Positions 34,879 through 46,695 of a stretch of DNA of 64,000 nt are shown one piece after another. Both the position numbers and the translations under genes were made by a program. The DNA lies in the NCBI RefSeq assembly GCF_024166365.1, contig NC_064842.1:22105001-22169000 (forward strand), given 5' to 3'. How positions within the stretch are numbered: position 1 is the first letter of the stretch; each line of letters starts with the position of its first letter. Below the pieces are notes generated by a model. It made no database searches. It worked only from the letters and a program-made list of their open reading frames with translations, and was not told the origin of the DNA. Source of the stretch: Elephas maximus indicus. Lineage: Eukaryota > Chordata > Mammalia > Proboscidea > Elephantidae.

Positions 34879-35216
34879 GGGGCAGCGGCGGTTCAGTGGG
34901 AGACTTCTCACTTTCCTTGCGGGAGACCTGGGGTTCAATTCTGGCCAATGTACCTCATGCATGACCACTACCTGTCTGTCAGTGGAGGCTTGTGTGTTGT
35001 TGCCTGTTGTGAACAGGTGAACAGGTTTCAGCAGAGCTTCCAGACTCAGACAAACTAAGAAGAAAGGCCTGGCAAGCTCCTGAAAATCAACCAATGAAAA
35101 CCCTCTGGATCACAAAGGTCTGATCTGCAACTGATCACGGAGATGGTGCTGCCCAAGCAGCATTTTTGGTCTGTTGTGCTTGGAGTCACGAGTCAGGGAC
35201 CATATCAACAGCAGGT
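34879..35216 (+). mobile_element. SINE with tRNA-Gly-like head and RTE-like body
   Basis: The head 'gcggttcagtgggagacttc' with B box 'gggttcaattc' (34931-34941) and 'ggccaatgta' resembles tRNA-Gly. The body 'ctgtcagtggaggcttgtgt' onward matches the RTE 5' region. The tail is diverged ('gagtcagggaccat'). Confidence 0.78.
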
Positions 35217-35289
35217 ACCAACCCTGGGCAAACTGTCTTGAGTACTTGCTAGAGTTCTGTGATTATCGCCACCTCCAGCAGGTGTTTGC

Positions 35290-35405
35290 AATGAGGTAGA
35301 AATGAGTGAAGAGGTGATTATTGGAACTAGAGTGCAGATGAGACATAGAAACACTTAGTACTGTGACTGGTACAGAGTAATTGCTCAATAAATATTAACT
35401 AGTAT
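35290..35405 (+). mobile_element. MIR or L2 3' end
   Basis: 'gactggtacagagtaattgc' then 'tcaataaatatta' is the common MIR/L2 terminus. Confidence 0.55.
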
Positions 35406-35687
35406 TAAAGAGCCTCCAATCTGAAATGACAAACTCTGTGATAGCAAGAGGAAGACTCACAAGAGATTCCCAATCACCATTACATGGAAATTTCACGTTT
35501 GATGAAGTGATAGAATGTTAAATCACAGATGCTAGCAAACACGTATTTTATTTCGGCTGAAATGTAAGCTTTCAGTGTTTCTAACATGACTGGAAGTTGG
35601 GTACCTTTGGGGGAAATGGCTCATTTCTCTGAGATGTTTGCCCAATTGTAAAATAGGATAAAAAAAATTTCACAGGCTTTTTGTGCA

Positions 35688-35805
35688 GACTAGCTGATGT
35701 AACAATGATCATGAGGATGGTGCAGGACCAGGCAGTGTTTCGTTGTGTTGCACATAGGGTCGCTATGAGTCGGAACCGGCTCCATGGCATCTAATGCCAG
35801 TAGCT
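35688..35805 (+). mobile_element. RTE LINE 3' end, 5'-truncated
   Basis: 'atggtgcaggaccaggcagt', 'agggtcgctatgagtcggaa', 'ccggctccatggcatctaat'. Only the last ~118 bp are present. Confidence 0.85.
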
Positions 35806-35856
35806 GAGATAACGTGTGATAAAGAGATTTTTAAGCTGTAAAATACCACACTCACG

Positions 35857-36021
35857 TAAAAAACAAACCAAACCCACTGCCGTCGAGTCAATTCCAACTC
35901 GTAGCGACCCTATAGGACAGAGTAGAAATATCCCTCAGAGTTTCCAAGGACGGCCTCGTGGATTTGAACTGCCAACCTCTTGGTTAGTGGCTGTAGTACT
36001 TAACCACTACACCAGGGTTTC
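35857..36021 (-). mobile_element. AfroSINE-I, short form
   Basis: Inverted tail 'cactgccgtcgagtcaattc' and inverted head 'ttaaccactacaccagggtt'. Fairly young by its retained CpGs. Confidence 0.9.
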
Positions 36022-37137
36022 CAACACTAATATAAAGCATTTGTATTAAGTGAGGAGACAGGAGGCGAATTGAACAAGGAGACTGTTTAACCCCTAAAAT
36101 CATAACCTGAGGCAAAGAGACTGCCTTAGAAGGCCATCCAGGTGAATCTATCAAATTGTGTCAATTTTTCAAAACGTTTTAAACTGTTTGGTCAGAAAAC
36201 TGTTATTGGTGCTTATAGGTGATGATATTTTTTTCTGATTTTTAATGTGTTTTATAAGATCAGCATTTCAGATTTCATTTCTTTATGTTAATTTTCCTTT
36301 TGCCAATATTTGGACACGTTTATACATGTTTCCAGTATTAACCATTCAACATTTTGGTTCTTCTCACAATTTTATATTTATAGCTTTTGTTTTCAAATTT
36401 AAGTTATTATTTATTGGGATTATTATTATAGTCCTTTCCTTTCTGCTTCTTTGAATGTTTTTATCAATTCATTAGATCTTTGTGCAAACTGACCAGATTG
36501 ACTATTCCACATACTTCCTGTATGAAACCAAATTGTGGCATTTTATAAGCACTCAGATAGTTTTGGCAAATGCCCTTTTTTTTTTCTGGTAATTTTGAAT
36601 TTAACTTTAATTTAATTCAATTTAATTTTAAATTCTGATTTCTTTAGGATGTTTTTGGATAAAACTTTAAATTTTAATTTATTTAAGTTGAATCTAATTA
36701 AAATGAAATAAAATTAATTTTGAAATCAAATTTTCATTTGAATATATTTTATTTTAAATGTAGTATTCCTGGAAATTTTTTAAAATGAAGCCAAATCTAT
36801 CATTCGAGAAATTGACAAATAATAAATAATATAAAAAATGTGTTCCAAACAAAAAATAGAAATAGCATTTTTAAAATTTCTAAAGAAATCAAAAGCGTCT
36901 GAGATTAATAGTCTCACATGGAATGCTAAAATTTAAGTTGGAAAATGTAATGGGAAGGTTTAAGTCCGTACTGATTTCTGCCTAGAATTTTTACGATTTT
37001 TTTTCCCAGCAGTTTTTAGGTATATTCTCTTTAGTTTAATTAATATTCAGAAATTTTATCTCTACTAACTAAAAATTGAACATTTGTGTCAATACTGTTA
37101 AAATCACAGTCAGGAAATTTGATAAATGTGGTGATTT
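36022..37137. other. AT-rich interval without recognised element
   Basis: Strongly AT-rich, with irregular 'tttaatt'/'aattta' runs at 36590-36790. No gene or repeat family assigned. Confidence 0.4.
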
Positions 37138-37148
37138 AACTATTTGGT

Positions 37149-38744
37149 CCACTACCTGTCAGTTTGTTGTACTGTGGTGGCTTGTGTGTTGCTGCGATGC
37201 TGGAAACTATGCAACCAGTATTTCAAATACCGGCAGGATCACCCTTGTTGGACATGATTCAGAGGAGCTTCCAGACTAAGACAGCCTAGGAAGAAGGACC
37301 TGGCAACCTACTTCCAAAAATATTTATCCAGTGAAAACCTTATGGATCACAACAGAACGTTGTCCAACACAGTACTGGAAGGTGAGCCCCTCAGGTTGGA
37401 AAGCACTCAGAAATGACTGGCGAAGAGCTACGTCCTCAAAGTCGAGTCAACCTTAATGATGTGGGTGGAGTCAAACTTTTGGAACCTTAATTTACTGAAG
37501 TGGGATGACTCAAAATGAAAAGAAACAGCTGCAAACATCCATTAAAAATTGAAATGCAGAATGTACAAAGTGTGAATTGAGGAAAATTGGAAGTTGTCAA
37601 AAATGAAAAGGAAAGCTTGAAGATCAATGACCTAGGCATTAGTGAGCTGAAGTGGACTGGTATTGGTCAGTCAGATTGTCATACGGTCTACTATGCAGGG
37701 AATGTCAAATTGAGGAGGAATGGCGTCGTATTCAGGTGGATCATAAAAAATTGTGGATAACATCGCAAAGAATGGGCATTCCAGAACACTTGATTATGCT
37801 CGTGCAGAAACTGTACATAGATGAAGGGGCAACCACTCAAAAAAAAATTAAAGGATACTGCGTGGTTTCAAATTGGAAAATGTGTGCATCAGGGTTGTAC
37901 CCTTGCACCATACTTATTCAATTTGTATGCTAAGCAAATAATCTGAGAAAATGGACTATATGAAGAACTTGGCATCAGGATTGGAGAAAGACTCATTAAC
38001 AACCTGAGATATTCAGATGACACAACCTTGCTTGCAGTAAGTGAAGATGAGCTGAAGCACTTACTGATGAAGATCAAAAACTGTAGCCTTCAGTATGGAT
38101 TATACCTCAACATAAAGAAAATAAAAATCCTCACGACTGGACCAATAAGCAACATCATGATTAACAGAGAAAAGATTGAGGTTGTCAAGGATTTCATTTT
38201 ACTTGGATCCACAATCAGCTCCCGAGGAAGCAGCAGTCAAGAAATCAAACGACATATTGCATTGGGCAAATCTCCTGCAAAATACCTCTTTAAAATCTTA
38301 AAAAGAAAATGTTACCACTTTGATGACTGTGCGCCTGACCCAAGCCATGGTATTTTCTATCATCTTATATGCACTCAAAAGCTGGACAAGGAATAAGGAA
38401 GATCAAAGAATTGATGCCTTTGAATTATTGTGTTGACCATGAGTCAAACAAACAAATGTGCCTTGGAGGAAGGATAGCCAGTATGTTCCTTAGAAATAAG
38501 GATAGCAAGACTTTGTCTGGCTTACTTTGGACACCTTATCTGGAGGGATCAATCCCTGGAGAAGGACATCAAGCTTGATAAAGAGGAAGACCCTCAACAA
38601 GATGGGTTGACAGAGTGGCTACAACAAAGACTTCAAGCATGGCAACGATTGTGAGTGTGGCACACAACTGGGCAGTGTTTCGTTCTGTTGTACATAGGGC
38701 TGCTATGAGTCGGAACTGACTTGCTACCACCTAACAACAACAAC
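37149..38744 (+). mobile_element. RTE-clade (BovB-like) LINE with central deletion
   Basis: The copy has both ends. The 5' UTR ('ctgtcagtttgttgtactg') and the start of an endonuclease reading (near 37600-37735, with 'GISELKWTG') are followed at about 37735 directly by reverse-transcriptase sequence ('KLWITSQRMGIPEHL'). A 'YSDD' in place of the usual Y-A-D-D-like motif lies near 38015. The 3' UTR ends 'cacctaacaacaacaac'. Probably ~2 kb of ORF is missing. Stops and shifts break the remainder. TSD 'aactatttggt' (37138-37148) / 'aattatttggt' (38745-38755). No longer coding. Confidence 0.88.
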
Positions 38745-38799
38745 AATTATTTGGTAAATTAAAGAAGTATGATGAAACGAGATGAATTGTCATTGTGAT

Positions 38800-39110
38800 C
38801 TTGTGCCGTAGAGTTGCTTCCGACCTCTGGCAACCCCATGTGTTAGAGAATAGAACTGTTCCATAGGGTTTTCTTGGCCGTAATCCTTAGCAATGGTTGT
38901 AAGGATGACAGAGGACTGGGCAATGCTTCATTCTGTTGTACGTAGGGTCACTATGAGTTGAAACTGACTTGATAGCAAATAACAACAGCAACAATCTTTA
39001 CAGAAGCAGATTTCCAGGTCTTTTCTTCTGATATGCTGCTGAGTGGGTTGAAACTGTCAACCTTTCAGTTACCAGCCAGGCACAAATATTTTGCACCATC
39101 CAGGGACTCC
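38800..39110 (-). mobile_element. AfroSINE-II split by an RTE tail
   Basis: Left part 38800-38889 (inverted tail 'ttgtgccgtagagttgcttc') and right part 39001-39110 (ending 'accatccagggactcc'). Confidence 0.85.
38890..38992 (+). mobile_element. RTE LINE 3' end (103 bp), nested in a SINE
   Basis: 'gaggactgggcaatgcttca' to 'aataacaacagcaac'. TSD 'aatcctta' (38882-38889) / 'aatcttta' (38993-39000). Confidence 0.88.
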
Positions 39111-39761
39111 TTTGGCGATTTAAAAAAAAAAAAAAAAAAAATTGAGATCCAGTTAATTCCAACTTGTGTATTGTAGGTAAATTGGCTTGACGTGGCCAAT
39201 GGAGAACAGCAGAGGGCAGGAAAGAGTCAATGCCCTGAAGTATGGCCATAGTTTACTAGTGTGTACAAGGAGGAGCTCACTGTCCATTTTCAGTCCCACA
39301 CTTCCCTCATAGTCATTAAAATCTCATTTTACAACTGAGAAGTTTGAAACTGAGAAAGAGCTAGGTAGTTCGCCTGCAGGCACAACAGATAGCTGAGACA
39401 GATTACAACTCTACAGTTTGTAAATTCTTTTCAGTGGGATTACCCATTTCCAAACTATTTCCAAAAACTTGCACAAGAGGGCAGCACAACCATGTTGTTT
39501 AACGACTAAGAAATTCCAACCCAGAACACCCAGTGCCGTTTCCAAGCCCCTTTCAATCTGTAGGAAAAAAAGAACTCCCGATAGAGTACCACATTAAATT
39601 ATGTAAGTAAAATAAATGTTTTTTATATATTGAGATGGTTTGCTTTTTTTTTTTTTTTAAATACTGAGTCTTCAAAATCTAGTATTTATTTTACATTTAA
39701 AGCACATCTCAGTTTGGACTAGACACATTTCAAGTGCTCACTAGCCTCATGACAACCGGTG
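39111..39761. other. No recognised feature
   Basis: An A run at 39121-39140 and a T run near 39641-39658. Otherwise unique-looking. Confidence 0.4.
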
Positions 39762-39966
39762 CCAGTACCAGTTGCCATCAAGTTGATTGACTCATGGCAA
39801 CCCCATGTGTGTCAGAGTAGAACTAAGCTCCGTAGGGCTTTCATGGCTGTGACCTTTTGAAAGCAGATCACCAGGCTGTCTTCTGAGGCAACTGTAGGTG
39901 GGTTTGAAACGCCAGCCTTTCAGTTAGTAGTCCAGCACTTAACCTTTTGAGCCACACAGGGACTCC
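39762..39966 (-). mobile_element. AfroSINE-II
   Basis: Inverted tail 'ccagttgccatcaagttgat', head 'ttttgagccacacagggact'. Confidence 0.87.
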
Positions 39967-41051
39967 CAATATTTACACGTTTTGAATATTACAAAGCTCA
40001 AGATATGCATGAGCTCCAAATTCCTGCTTTTTTTCTCCATTTACTCCTGATACCAGTATGGTGAGAATACTTTCAGGTATTTTTTAAATGCAGCTTTGTG
40101 TAGACCTTTTTAATGTAATCATTACAGATCTGAACATGATTATAATGATTAGCTTTTTCACCTAAATACGTTTTCAACATATCTTTAAGTAAGTATGCAG
40201 GGATTAGCTAACTACTTATTTTTTAACTGCTGCCATGTATCCTATATAATGAAGTGACACTGCTCACTTTGTTTACTTATCTATTGCCCAGCCAAGGGAT
40301 GGCATTTAATGTTTCCAATTTTTAAATATCTCCAACATGTAGCGATCAGCATCTGTATAACTGATTACTGTATTTTTGTAAGTGAGTGGGCCCATCGAGT
40401 TTCAAGTAACTCAAATTTCTAATGCTAGGCATTAATTCTAAAGTGGATTGTTTTAGTAATTCCACTTGTACTTCATATTCCAAAAATACAAACTAAAACT
40501 AAGGCTTTAAAGAGATAAGATAAGGTGGAATGACAGACCTTGAATGGTTTTAAGTTCACCCTCCTCCATGGTACAAATCATTCTATAATGACTACCACTG
40601 CTAGAGGAGCATGAGAAAACCTATTACCGGCTTCTTGGTTTACCCAGGGCTCCTGAGACTTGAAAACAAACAGCTGATGCACAACTGAGGAAACAAACAG
40701 AAGAGAAATGATCTAATCTTACCTTCCACCGAAGGAGATGTTGTATCATGTACATCTTTCTATCTCCCACAACTCTCGTTAATTATTGGTTGAGAATAAG
40801 CCAAATCCATGTTTACTTCCTGAGCCCAAGAACACATTCAATGTTAAATATAAATGCACTTGACAATATTGTAACTACAGGAAATGTTTTAGGAGAAAGA
40901 GTGTTTCCTTGAACTGGGTCAGTGCAAGATTGGAAGGAAATATTCCAAAAGCATTCAAGATGTGGTGTTAAAAATCCAAGGCCTGGAGAAGGAAATAGGA
41001 TTCGGTGCTAATGACATAGGGAGAAACTGGGCTACAGGGGTTGTTGGGAAG
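39967..41051. other. Possible old L1 remnant, otherwise unrecognised
   Basis: 40190-40460 ('ctgccatgtatcctatataa', 'gtttccaatttttaaatatc') faintly resembles an inverted L1 3' region. The rest is unassigned. Confidence 0.3.
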
Positions 41052-41572
41052 TGTGTGAATTGAATTGTGTCCCCCCAAAATGTGTGAAAGCTTGGCTAGG
41101 CCATGATTCGCAGTATTGTGTGATTTTTTACCATTTTGTTGTCCAGTATGATTTTCCTAAGAGTTGTAAATCCCACCTCTATGATGTTAATGAGGTAGGA
41201 TTAGAGGCAGTTATGTTAATGAGGCAGGACTCAATCTACAAGATTAGGTTGTATCTTGAGTCACTCTCTTTTGAAATGTAAAAGAAAGAATTGAGCAGAG
41301 AATCGTGGGGACCTCATACCACCAAGAAAGGAGCAATGGGAGGAGAGCTGTCCTTTGGACCCTGGGTCCCTGCGCTGAGAAGCTCCTAGACCAGGGGAAG
41401 ATTGATGACAAGGACCTTGCTACAGAGCAGACAGAGATAGAAATCCTTCCCCTGGAGCCGAAGCCCTGAATTTGGAATTCTAGCCTACTAGACAGTGAGA
41501 GAATAAACTTCTGTTTGTTGAAGCCATCCACTTGTGGTATTTCTGTTATAGCAGAACTAGATAATTAAGGCA
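41052..41572 (+). mobile_element. MaLR-like solo LTR, afrotherian family
   Basis: Family ends 'gaattgaattgtgtcccccc' and 'gaactagataattaaggca', and the 3' motif 'gagagaataaacttctgttt'. No clear TSD. Confidence 0.8.
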
Positions 41573-42375
41573 GCGAGGATGAGACTGGGTGTTGAAAAGA
41601 ATGGAATCAGACCTTGAAAGGTCCTGACTGGAGTTTGGACATGACTTGCTAGGTGTGAAGAGTTATATTTAATAAGTTTTTTATCAGATTCCTTCTCCTT
41701 TCTCTATGTACTGTTCCAGGGAGCAGTTATTGAGTGTAATGAGTGGGAAAGCATACGAGGCAGGGATGGCCAGGAATGAGTAAACAGGAAAAATCTCAAG
41801 GATGAAAATATCTTCAGATTACTGAGTATCTCTTTACACTTTAACTCCTTCCTTGTCATAGAGAGAAACTGAGAGGCTGCTCATGAACCAGACAACACCA
41901 AACAAGACATGGAAAGTGTCAATAACTAAAAGAAAAATCCTCTTCTCCACCTGTCCTGCCTCCCACCTTCCCTCCATTCTATCAGTGTCTGCAGACTGAG
42001 AGCCTCCTGTGAGTTTAGGAAAGGTTACACAGGAACAAAGAGAAGAAGAGACTTAGACAGGAGTCAGGTCAGGTAGGTCCTTGTCAACTGGGGGAAAGAC
42101 ACAATATCTTAAAGTGCTTAGCATTCCTTTTTTAAAAAAATAGTATTAATGTTACCATTTATGGTATTGGTTCCAGTAATAATATAAAGCTTCCTTTAAA
42201 ACTAATTGTGTCTGTTTTAAAAAATGGAATCAATTTAAAGAAAAATACTAAGTAAATAATAGTATTAAAAGGCTACTTCAGGTATCCTTAAGGTGATACA
42301 CAAATGACTAAAGTCTAATTCTTGCCTTATTCCATTCAATCTGCAAGATATCATTCCACCACATTAATTTATTCT
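41573..42375. other. No recognised feature
   Basis: Unique-looking, AT-rich toward the right. Confidence 0.4.
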
Positions 42376-42386
42376 AAGGACTCCAA

Positions 42387-42856
42387 TCCATCACCCTCTG
42401 TCTGTTTGTTGTACTATGGTGGCTTGCCTGTTGCTATGATACTAGAAGCTATGCCACCAATGTTTCAAATACTAGCAGGGTCATCCATGTTGGGCAGGTT
42501 TCAGTAGAGTTTCCAGACTAAGATGGACTAGGAATAAAGACCTGATGATCTACTTCTGAAAATTACCCAATGAAAACCTTATGGATCACAACAGAATATT
42601 GTCTGACTAGCTTGCATTGGACATGTCATCAGGAGGGATTGGTCACTAAAGGAGCACATCACGTTTGGTGAAGTGGAAGGCCAGCAGGGGTGAGGGAGAC
42701 TTTCGGTGAGACAGATTGACACAGTAGCCACAACAATGGGCTCAAACATGCCAGCAACCTTGAAGATGATGATGCAGGACAAGGCAACATTTTATTGTTT
42801 TATGTAAGGTCGCCATGAGTTAAGTTGACTCCATGGCAGCTTAGAACAACAACAAC
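42387..42856 (+). mobile_element. iRTE copy (internally deleted RTE derivative), complete
   Basis: 470 bp. The 5' end is 'tctgtttgttgtactatggt', the junction lies near 42600-42620 ('gcttgcattggacatgtcat'), and the 3' end is 'cttagaacaacaacaac'. TSD 'aaggactccaa' (42376-42386) / 'aaggactctaa' (42857-42867). Confidence 0.9.
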
Positions 42857-43707
42857 AAGGACTCTAAAAGACTTGCATGTGTCTAAAGCCAATAGGCCTT
42901 TTCCCCTTTTTTCAGTCCTTACTCAGCAGCATTTGAGGGCACAGTGCCTCCTCTGGGGCACACACCTTATTTCTCTCACTCCATGCGCTCTGATTTCACT
43001 ATATCTCATGGTTTCATTGGCAGGTTCATCCTCCTCTCCGACATCTTTAATCATTGGAATTGCTCTTGGTTCAGTCCTAGGTCCACCCTTTTCTTACTCT
43101 ATTTTCTTCCATAGCCATCTCAACCATACCTGTGGCTCCCCTTTTCTCCTACATGCATATGACTCAAATTTGTATCTAAGAGTTCAAATATCAACTTTCC
43201 CCTTTACAGATCCATTTGGACTTCTCAAAGGTACCTCAATCTCAACATGTCCAAAACCTCAAACTGAACCTCACCCTAAACCAGGTTTTCTATCTCAATT
43301 GATGGCAACACAATTCATCCAGTTTTTTAACCTCCCATCAACTTTCAATATATAATCAGTTTCCTCAATTTCCCTTCCTAAATAACTTTCCAGAATGTTC
43401 CATTTTTTATCCGTACCATGACCACCTTAAGCCAAATTTCCAACTTTTCTCTCCTAAACCACTACAATAGATTCACCTCCAGTGTAGCCTCCAAATCCAT
43501 ACATGAACAATCTTTTAAACTGCAAAGTTCATCTCTTATAGCTCTGCTTAGGTTGTGTCAATGGTTTGCATTGCACTTATTAAAAAGTCATTCTGCAGAA
43601 CCCACGGAGCCTCAGGCTACCTCATCAGCCCCACCTTGTACCACTTTTTACCTGGCTTTCAGTTCTCCAGGTACAAAAGCCTCTGTCACTTCCTTAATTA
43701 AACACAC

Positions 43708-43911
43708 CATTTTAAAAAAAAAAGTTGTCATTGAGTCTGACTCATAGTGACCTTATAGGACAGAGTAGAACTGCCCCACAGGATTTCCAAGACTGTAATC
43801 TTTATGGAAGCACACTGCCACATCTTTCACCCACGGAGCCACTGGGTGGGTTCAAATCGCCAACCTTTTGGTTAGCAGCCAAATGCTTAACCCCTGTGCC
43901 ACCAGGGCTTC
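43708..43911 (-). mobile_element. AfroSINE-I, long form
   Basis: Complete inverted copy. Perfect TSD 'taaacacac' at 43699-43707 and 43912-43920, inside L2. Confidence 0.92.
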
Positions 43912-44271
43912 TAAACACACATTAGCCCTCTTTATACCTGCTTTTCCCTCTGCTTAACACAGTTCCTGGTCCTACCCCGAACCCCTGCCACTGCCTTCCT
44001 TTGTCTGATTAATACCTATTCATTCTTCAAATATGAGCTCAAGTATCACTTCTTCAGGAAAACTTCCCTGACCTTCCCCCAGGTCCCTTTGGTCAGATGC
44101 CCTAACAGTCCTCTCCAAGCACCATGGACTCTCTCCATTGCACTTACAGAAGTTGTGGGCTTCTTTTGTCATTGCCTCCCTGCTATGATACAGGCTCCGT
44201 GAGGTAAAAGGCCTTATCTGTTTTTTCTTTTCTGTTGTATCCCAAGACCTACTAGGGTACCTGTCATATGA

Positions 44272-44439
44272 TTAAAAAAAAAAAAAAACCACTGCCATCA
44301 AGTCAATTCCAACTCATAAAGACCCTGCAGGACAGAATAGAACTGCCCCATAGAGTTTCCAAGGAGTGCCTGGCAGATTCGAACTGCTGACCTCTTGGTT
44401 AGCAGCCGTAGCTCTTAACCATTACACTACCAGGGTTTC
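44272..44439 (-). mobile_element. AfroSINE-I, short form
   Basis: Starts with an A run (inverted T tail). TSD 'ctgtcatatga' (44261-44271) / 'ctgtcatgtga' (44440-44450). Confidence 0.92.
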
Positions 44440-44514
44440 CTGTCATGTGATAGAAATCCAATAAATATTTTTGGAGCGAAGGAATGAAAGTATATCATTA
44501 TTAAAATAATTGAC

Positions 44515-44600
44515 TCTATTTTTATAGACAGAAAACTGAAGCCCAGTGGCAAGGAATAACACCCCAAAGTCAAGGAAAACTAAGGCAGCTCAGGTTATAC
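44515..44600 (-). mobile_element. MIR SINE fragment
   Basis: 'tagacagaaaactgaagccc' and 'caaagtcaaggaaaactaag' fit a short inverted MIR. Confidence 0.45.
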
Positions 44601-44899
44601 TAGGGCTGTGGGCTGAGGGTCAGGCTGGTGGATTCCCCAGGCTTCAGAGCACCACACCTTCATGAGAGGTCACTGCAGGATTCTCCTCCAACCCCAAAAG
44701 ATGCCAGAGTAGGTTTCCTAGTAGGCAGCAGGGCCAATGTCCAGTTTCCTTCAAGGCTAGGCAGACCCTGAATGCAATAATGCAGATTCTGGAAACAAGA
44801 AATGCATCTGGGTCTTAGAAACATGGGCTCGGGATTTATTTTTGGCTGCCTCCATGAAGGCCTGCCGTCCTTCTCCAGCACCTTTCCAGAATGCTTCCC
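44601..44899. other. No recognised feature
   Basis: About 300 bp of unique-looking DNA. Confidence 0.4.
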
Positions 44900-45100
44900 T
44901 CTGGGTGGCACAAAAGGTTTACAAGCTTGAATGCTACCTGAAAGACTAGAGGTTCAAGTCCACCTAGAGGTGCCTTGGAAGAAAGGTCTGGTGATCTACT
45001 GCCAAAAAAAATAAGCCACTGAAAACCATATGGAGCACAATTCTACTCTAACTTGCATGAGGTCACCATGAGCTGGAGTTGATTCAACAACTGGTTTCCC
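44900..45100 (+). mobile_element. AfroSINE-II
   Basis: Head 'ctgggtggcacaaaaggttt', body 'agaaaggtctggtgatctac', tail 'gctggagttgattcaacaac'. Confidence 0.85.
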
Positions 45101-45619
45101 CCCGCATTAGGCTTTTTTTCCCCATTTTTTTCTAATTTCCTGTGTTTAAGGGATTAGTAAGCCCTGGAAGTCTTCCCAATACCAGAGAATCATTTTTCAT
45201 CCCTGGGTAATGGTGTGGGGGGTGGGGTGTGCGGTAGACACAAACACCTGCAAGGCTGAGTCATGAAAGAGGAGGAGCCAGAGCTTTTTGGCCGTGGGTT
45301 GTGGGTGCTGTGATGCAAGGCCAAGTTCATTTCTCCTGGCACCAAATCATCTGGAAACAGTCTGCTCAGCCACTGTCTGAGATGCTTTGCCTTTATTTCC
45401 AGTGGTTGTACATGTGCAGACAATGGTTGGGAGCTGGGCCATTTGTATTTAGCGGTGATCTGAGGCACATAGTCAGTTTTGATCAGAACTTGGGGATCCC
45501 TTCAGCATAAGGAAGAGATTCTGAACACATGGAGACCTAAACCTGGAGCTGCTTCAGGGGGAAGTGTTTTCCCTATGACAGCCATGGCTCTACTGTACGC
45601 TAACTTTTAGAATGGAAAG
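45101..45619. other. No recognised feature
   Basis: Unique-looking, moderately GC-rich. No exon supported. Confidence 0.4.
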
Positions 45620-45830
45620 CATTATAGCATAATCGGTTTTGGTGGCATATGGTCTTCAGCTCAAATCTCACCAGCTGAATGATCCTGATCAAATTACTTC
45701 AACTGTCTGAGTTTCAGGTGTGTGTGTGTGTGTTTTGTCCACCCCCAGAATCATTAAATAAGAAAATGGATTAAGTAGCCTAGTGCCTAAAGTGTATATG
45801 CTCCATAAACGTTGATTTCCATCCCCAGCC
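45620..45830 (+). mobile_element. MIR SINE with (TG)n
   Basis: 'gctgaatgatcctgatcaaa' and 'ttcaactgtctgagtttcag', then a short TG run (45719-45733). Confidence 0.6.
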
Positions 45831-46277
45831 TAGTAGGGGTGACACAAGTCAATGAGTGAAGATAATGACCATGATGATGAAGACTGTGTGTTGAATGCTG
45901 AGTTACACTGCCCGGTTTCCCTGTCCAGCTGTTGGTGAACTGGGGTGGTAAATGGTAGAAGGAAGTGCAGTGGTGGGCACAATGTATCAGGCATGTAGGA
46001 GATAAAGATGACATAATAATTATAGGGACGTGGAATTGGATAATATTGTTGAGGGCTACTGATGAGCTCCAGAAAATAAATGAAACACTAAAAGTGATCA
46101 CCAATTAAAGGCTAGATAGGAAGCTTAGAGCACCTCCTTGGCAGAGACAGCTGAGGATCAGGGCCAGCACATAAATATGAAAGTAGTAGAAATATAGCAG
46201 TCGCAAGAGGACAAATATTGTATGATCCCACTTACATAAAATATCTAGAACAGGCAAGTATAAAGAGAAAGTTTATT
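45831..46277. other. No recognised feature
   Basis: 46205-46280 ('tgtatgatcccacttacata') may be an L1 3'-UTR trace. Otherwise nothing. Confidence 0.3.
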
Positions 46278-46282
46278 AGTGG

Positions 46283-46695
46283 TGTTATGGATTGAATTGT
46301 GTCCCCCCAAAATATGTGTTGTAAATCCTAACCTGTATGCCTGTGGTTATAATCCCGTTTAGGAATGGGTTGTCTTTGTTATGTTAATGAGGCAGGATTA
46401 GTATAGGGTGTGTCTTGAGTTAATCTCTTCTGATATAAAAAATGAGCAGGTTAAGGAAGCAGAGATGGGGGAAGAGAGATGCCAAGCCACACAGAAATCT
46501 CCAAGAAACCAGGAAACAGAAGTTGAAGAGACAAGGCCCTTCCTCCAGAGCCAACAGAGAGAGAAAGCCTTCCCCTAGAGCTGGCACCCTGAATTCGGAC
46601 TTCTAGCCTCCTAAACTGTGAGAAAATTAATTTCTCTTTGTTAAAGCTATCCACTTGTGGTATTTCTGTTATAGCAGCACTAGACAACTAGGATG
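46283..46695 (+). mobile_element. MaLR-like solo LTR with intact 5-bp TSD
   Basis: Starts 'tgttatggattgaattgtgt'. The last bases have mutated from the family's CA. Perfect TSD AGTGG at 46278-46282 and 46696-46700. A ~100-bp shorter form of the family. Confidence 0.87.

Larger units (their letters stand above)
42900..44480 (+). mobile_element. L2 LINE, ORF2 to 3' end, split by two SINEs
   Basis: L2 features: 'gctcttggttcagtcctagg' (43061), 'caatctcaacatgtccaaaa' (43231), 'attcaaatatgagctcaag'-type region near 44030, and the 3' end 'atccaataaatatttttgg' (44456). It contains AfroSINEs at 43708 and 44272. The 176-codon ORF at 42825-43355 is L2/iRTE-derived chance frame. Confidence 0.75.

Noticed and set aside
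34879-34950. Possible tRNA-Gly gene
   Set aside because: The head is tRNA-Gly-like, but it is mutated and continuous with an RTE-derived SINE body, so it is a SINE head rather than a functional tRNA gene.
38028-38396. 122-codon ORF with reverse-transcriptase similarity as a candidate gene
   Set aside because: It is the surviving part of the RTE LINE at 37149-38744, which is deleted and frame-broken.
42825-43355. 176-codon ORF, the longest in the window
   Set aside because: It begins inside the iRTE tail and continues through L2 sequence, so it is a chance fusion of repeat-derived frames.
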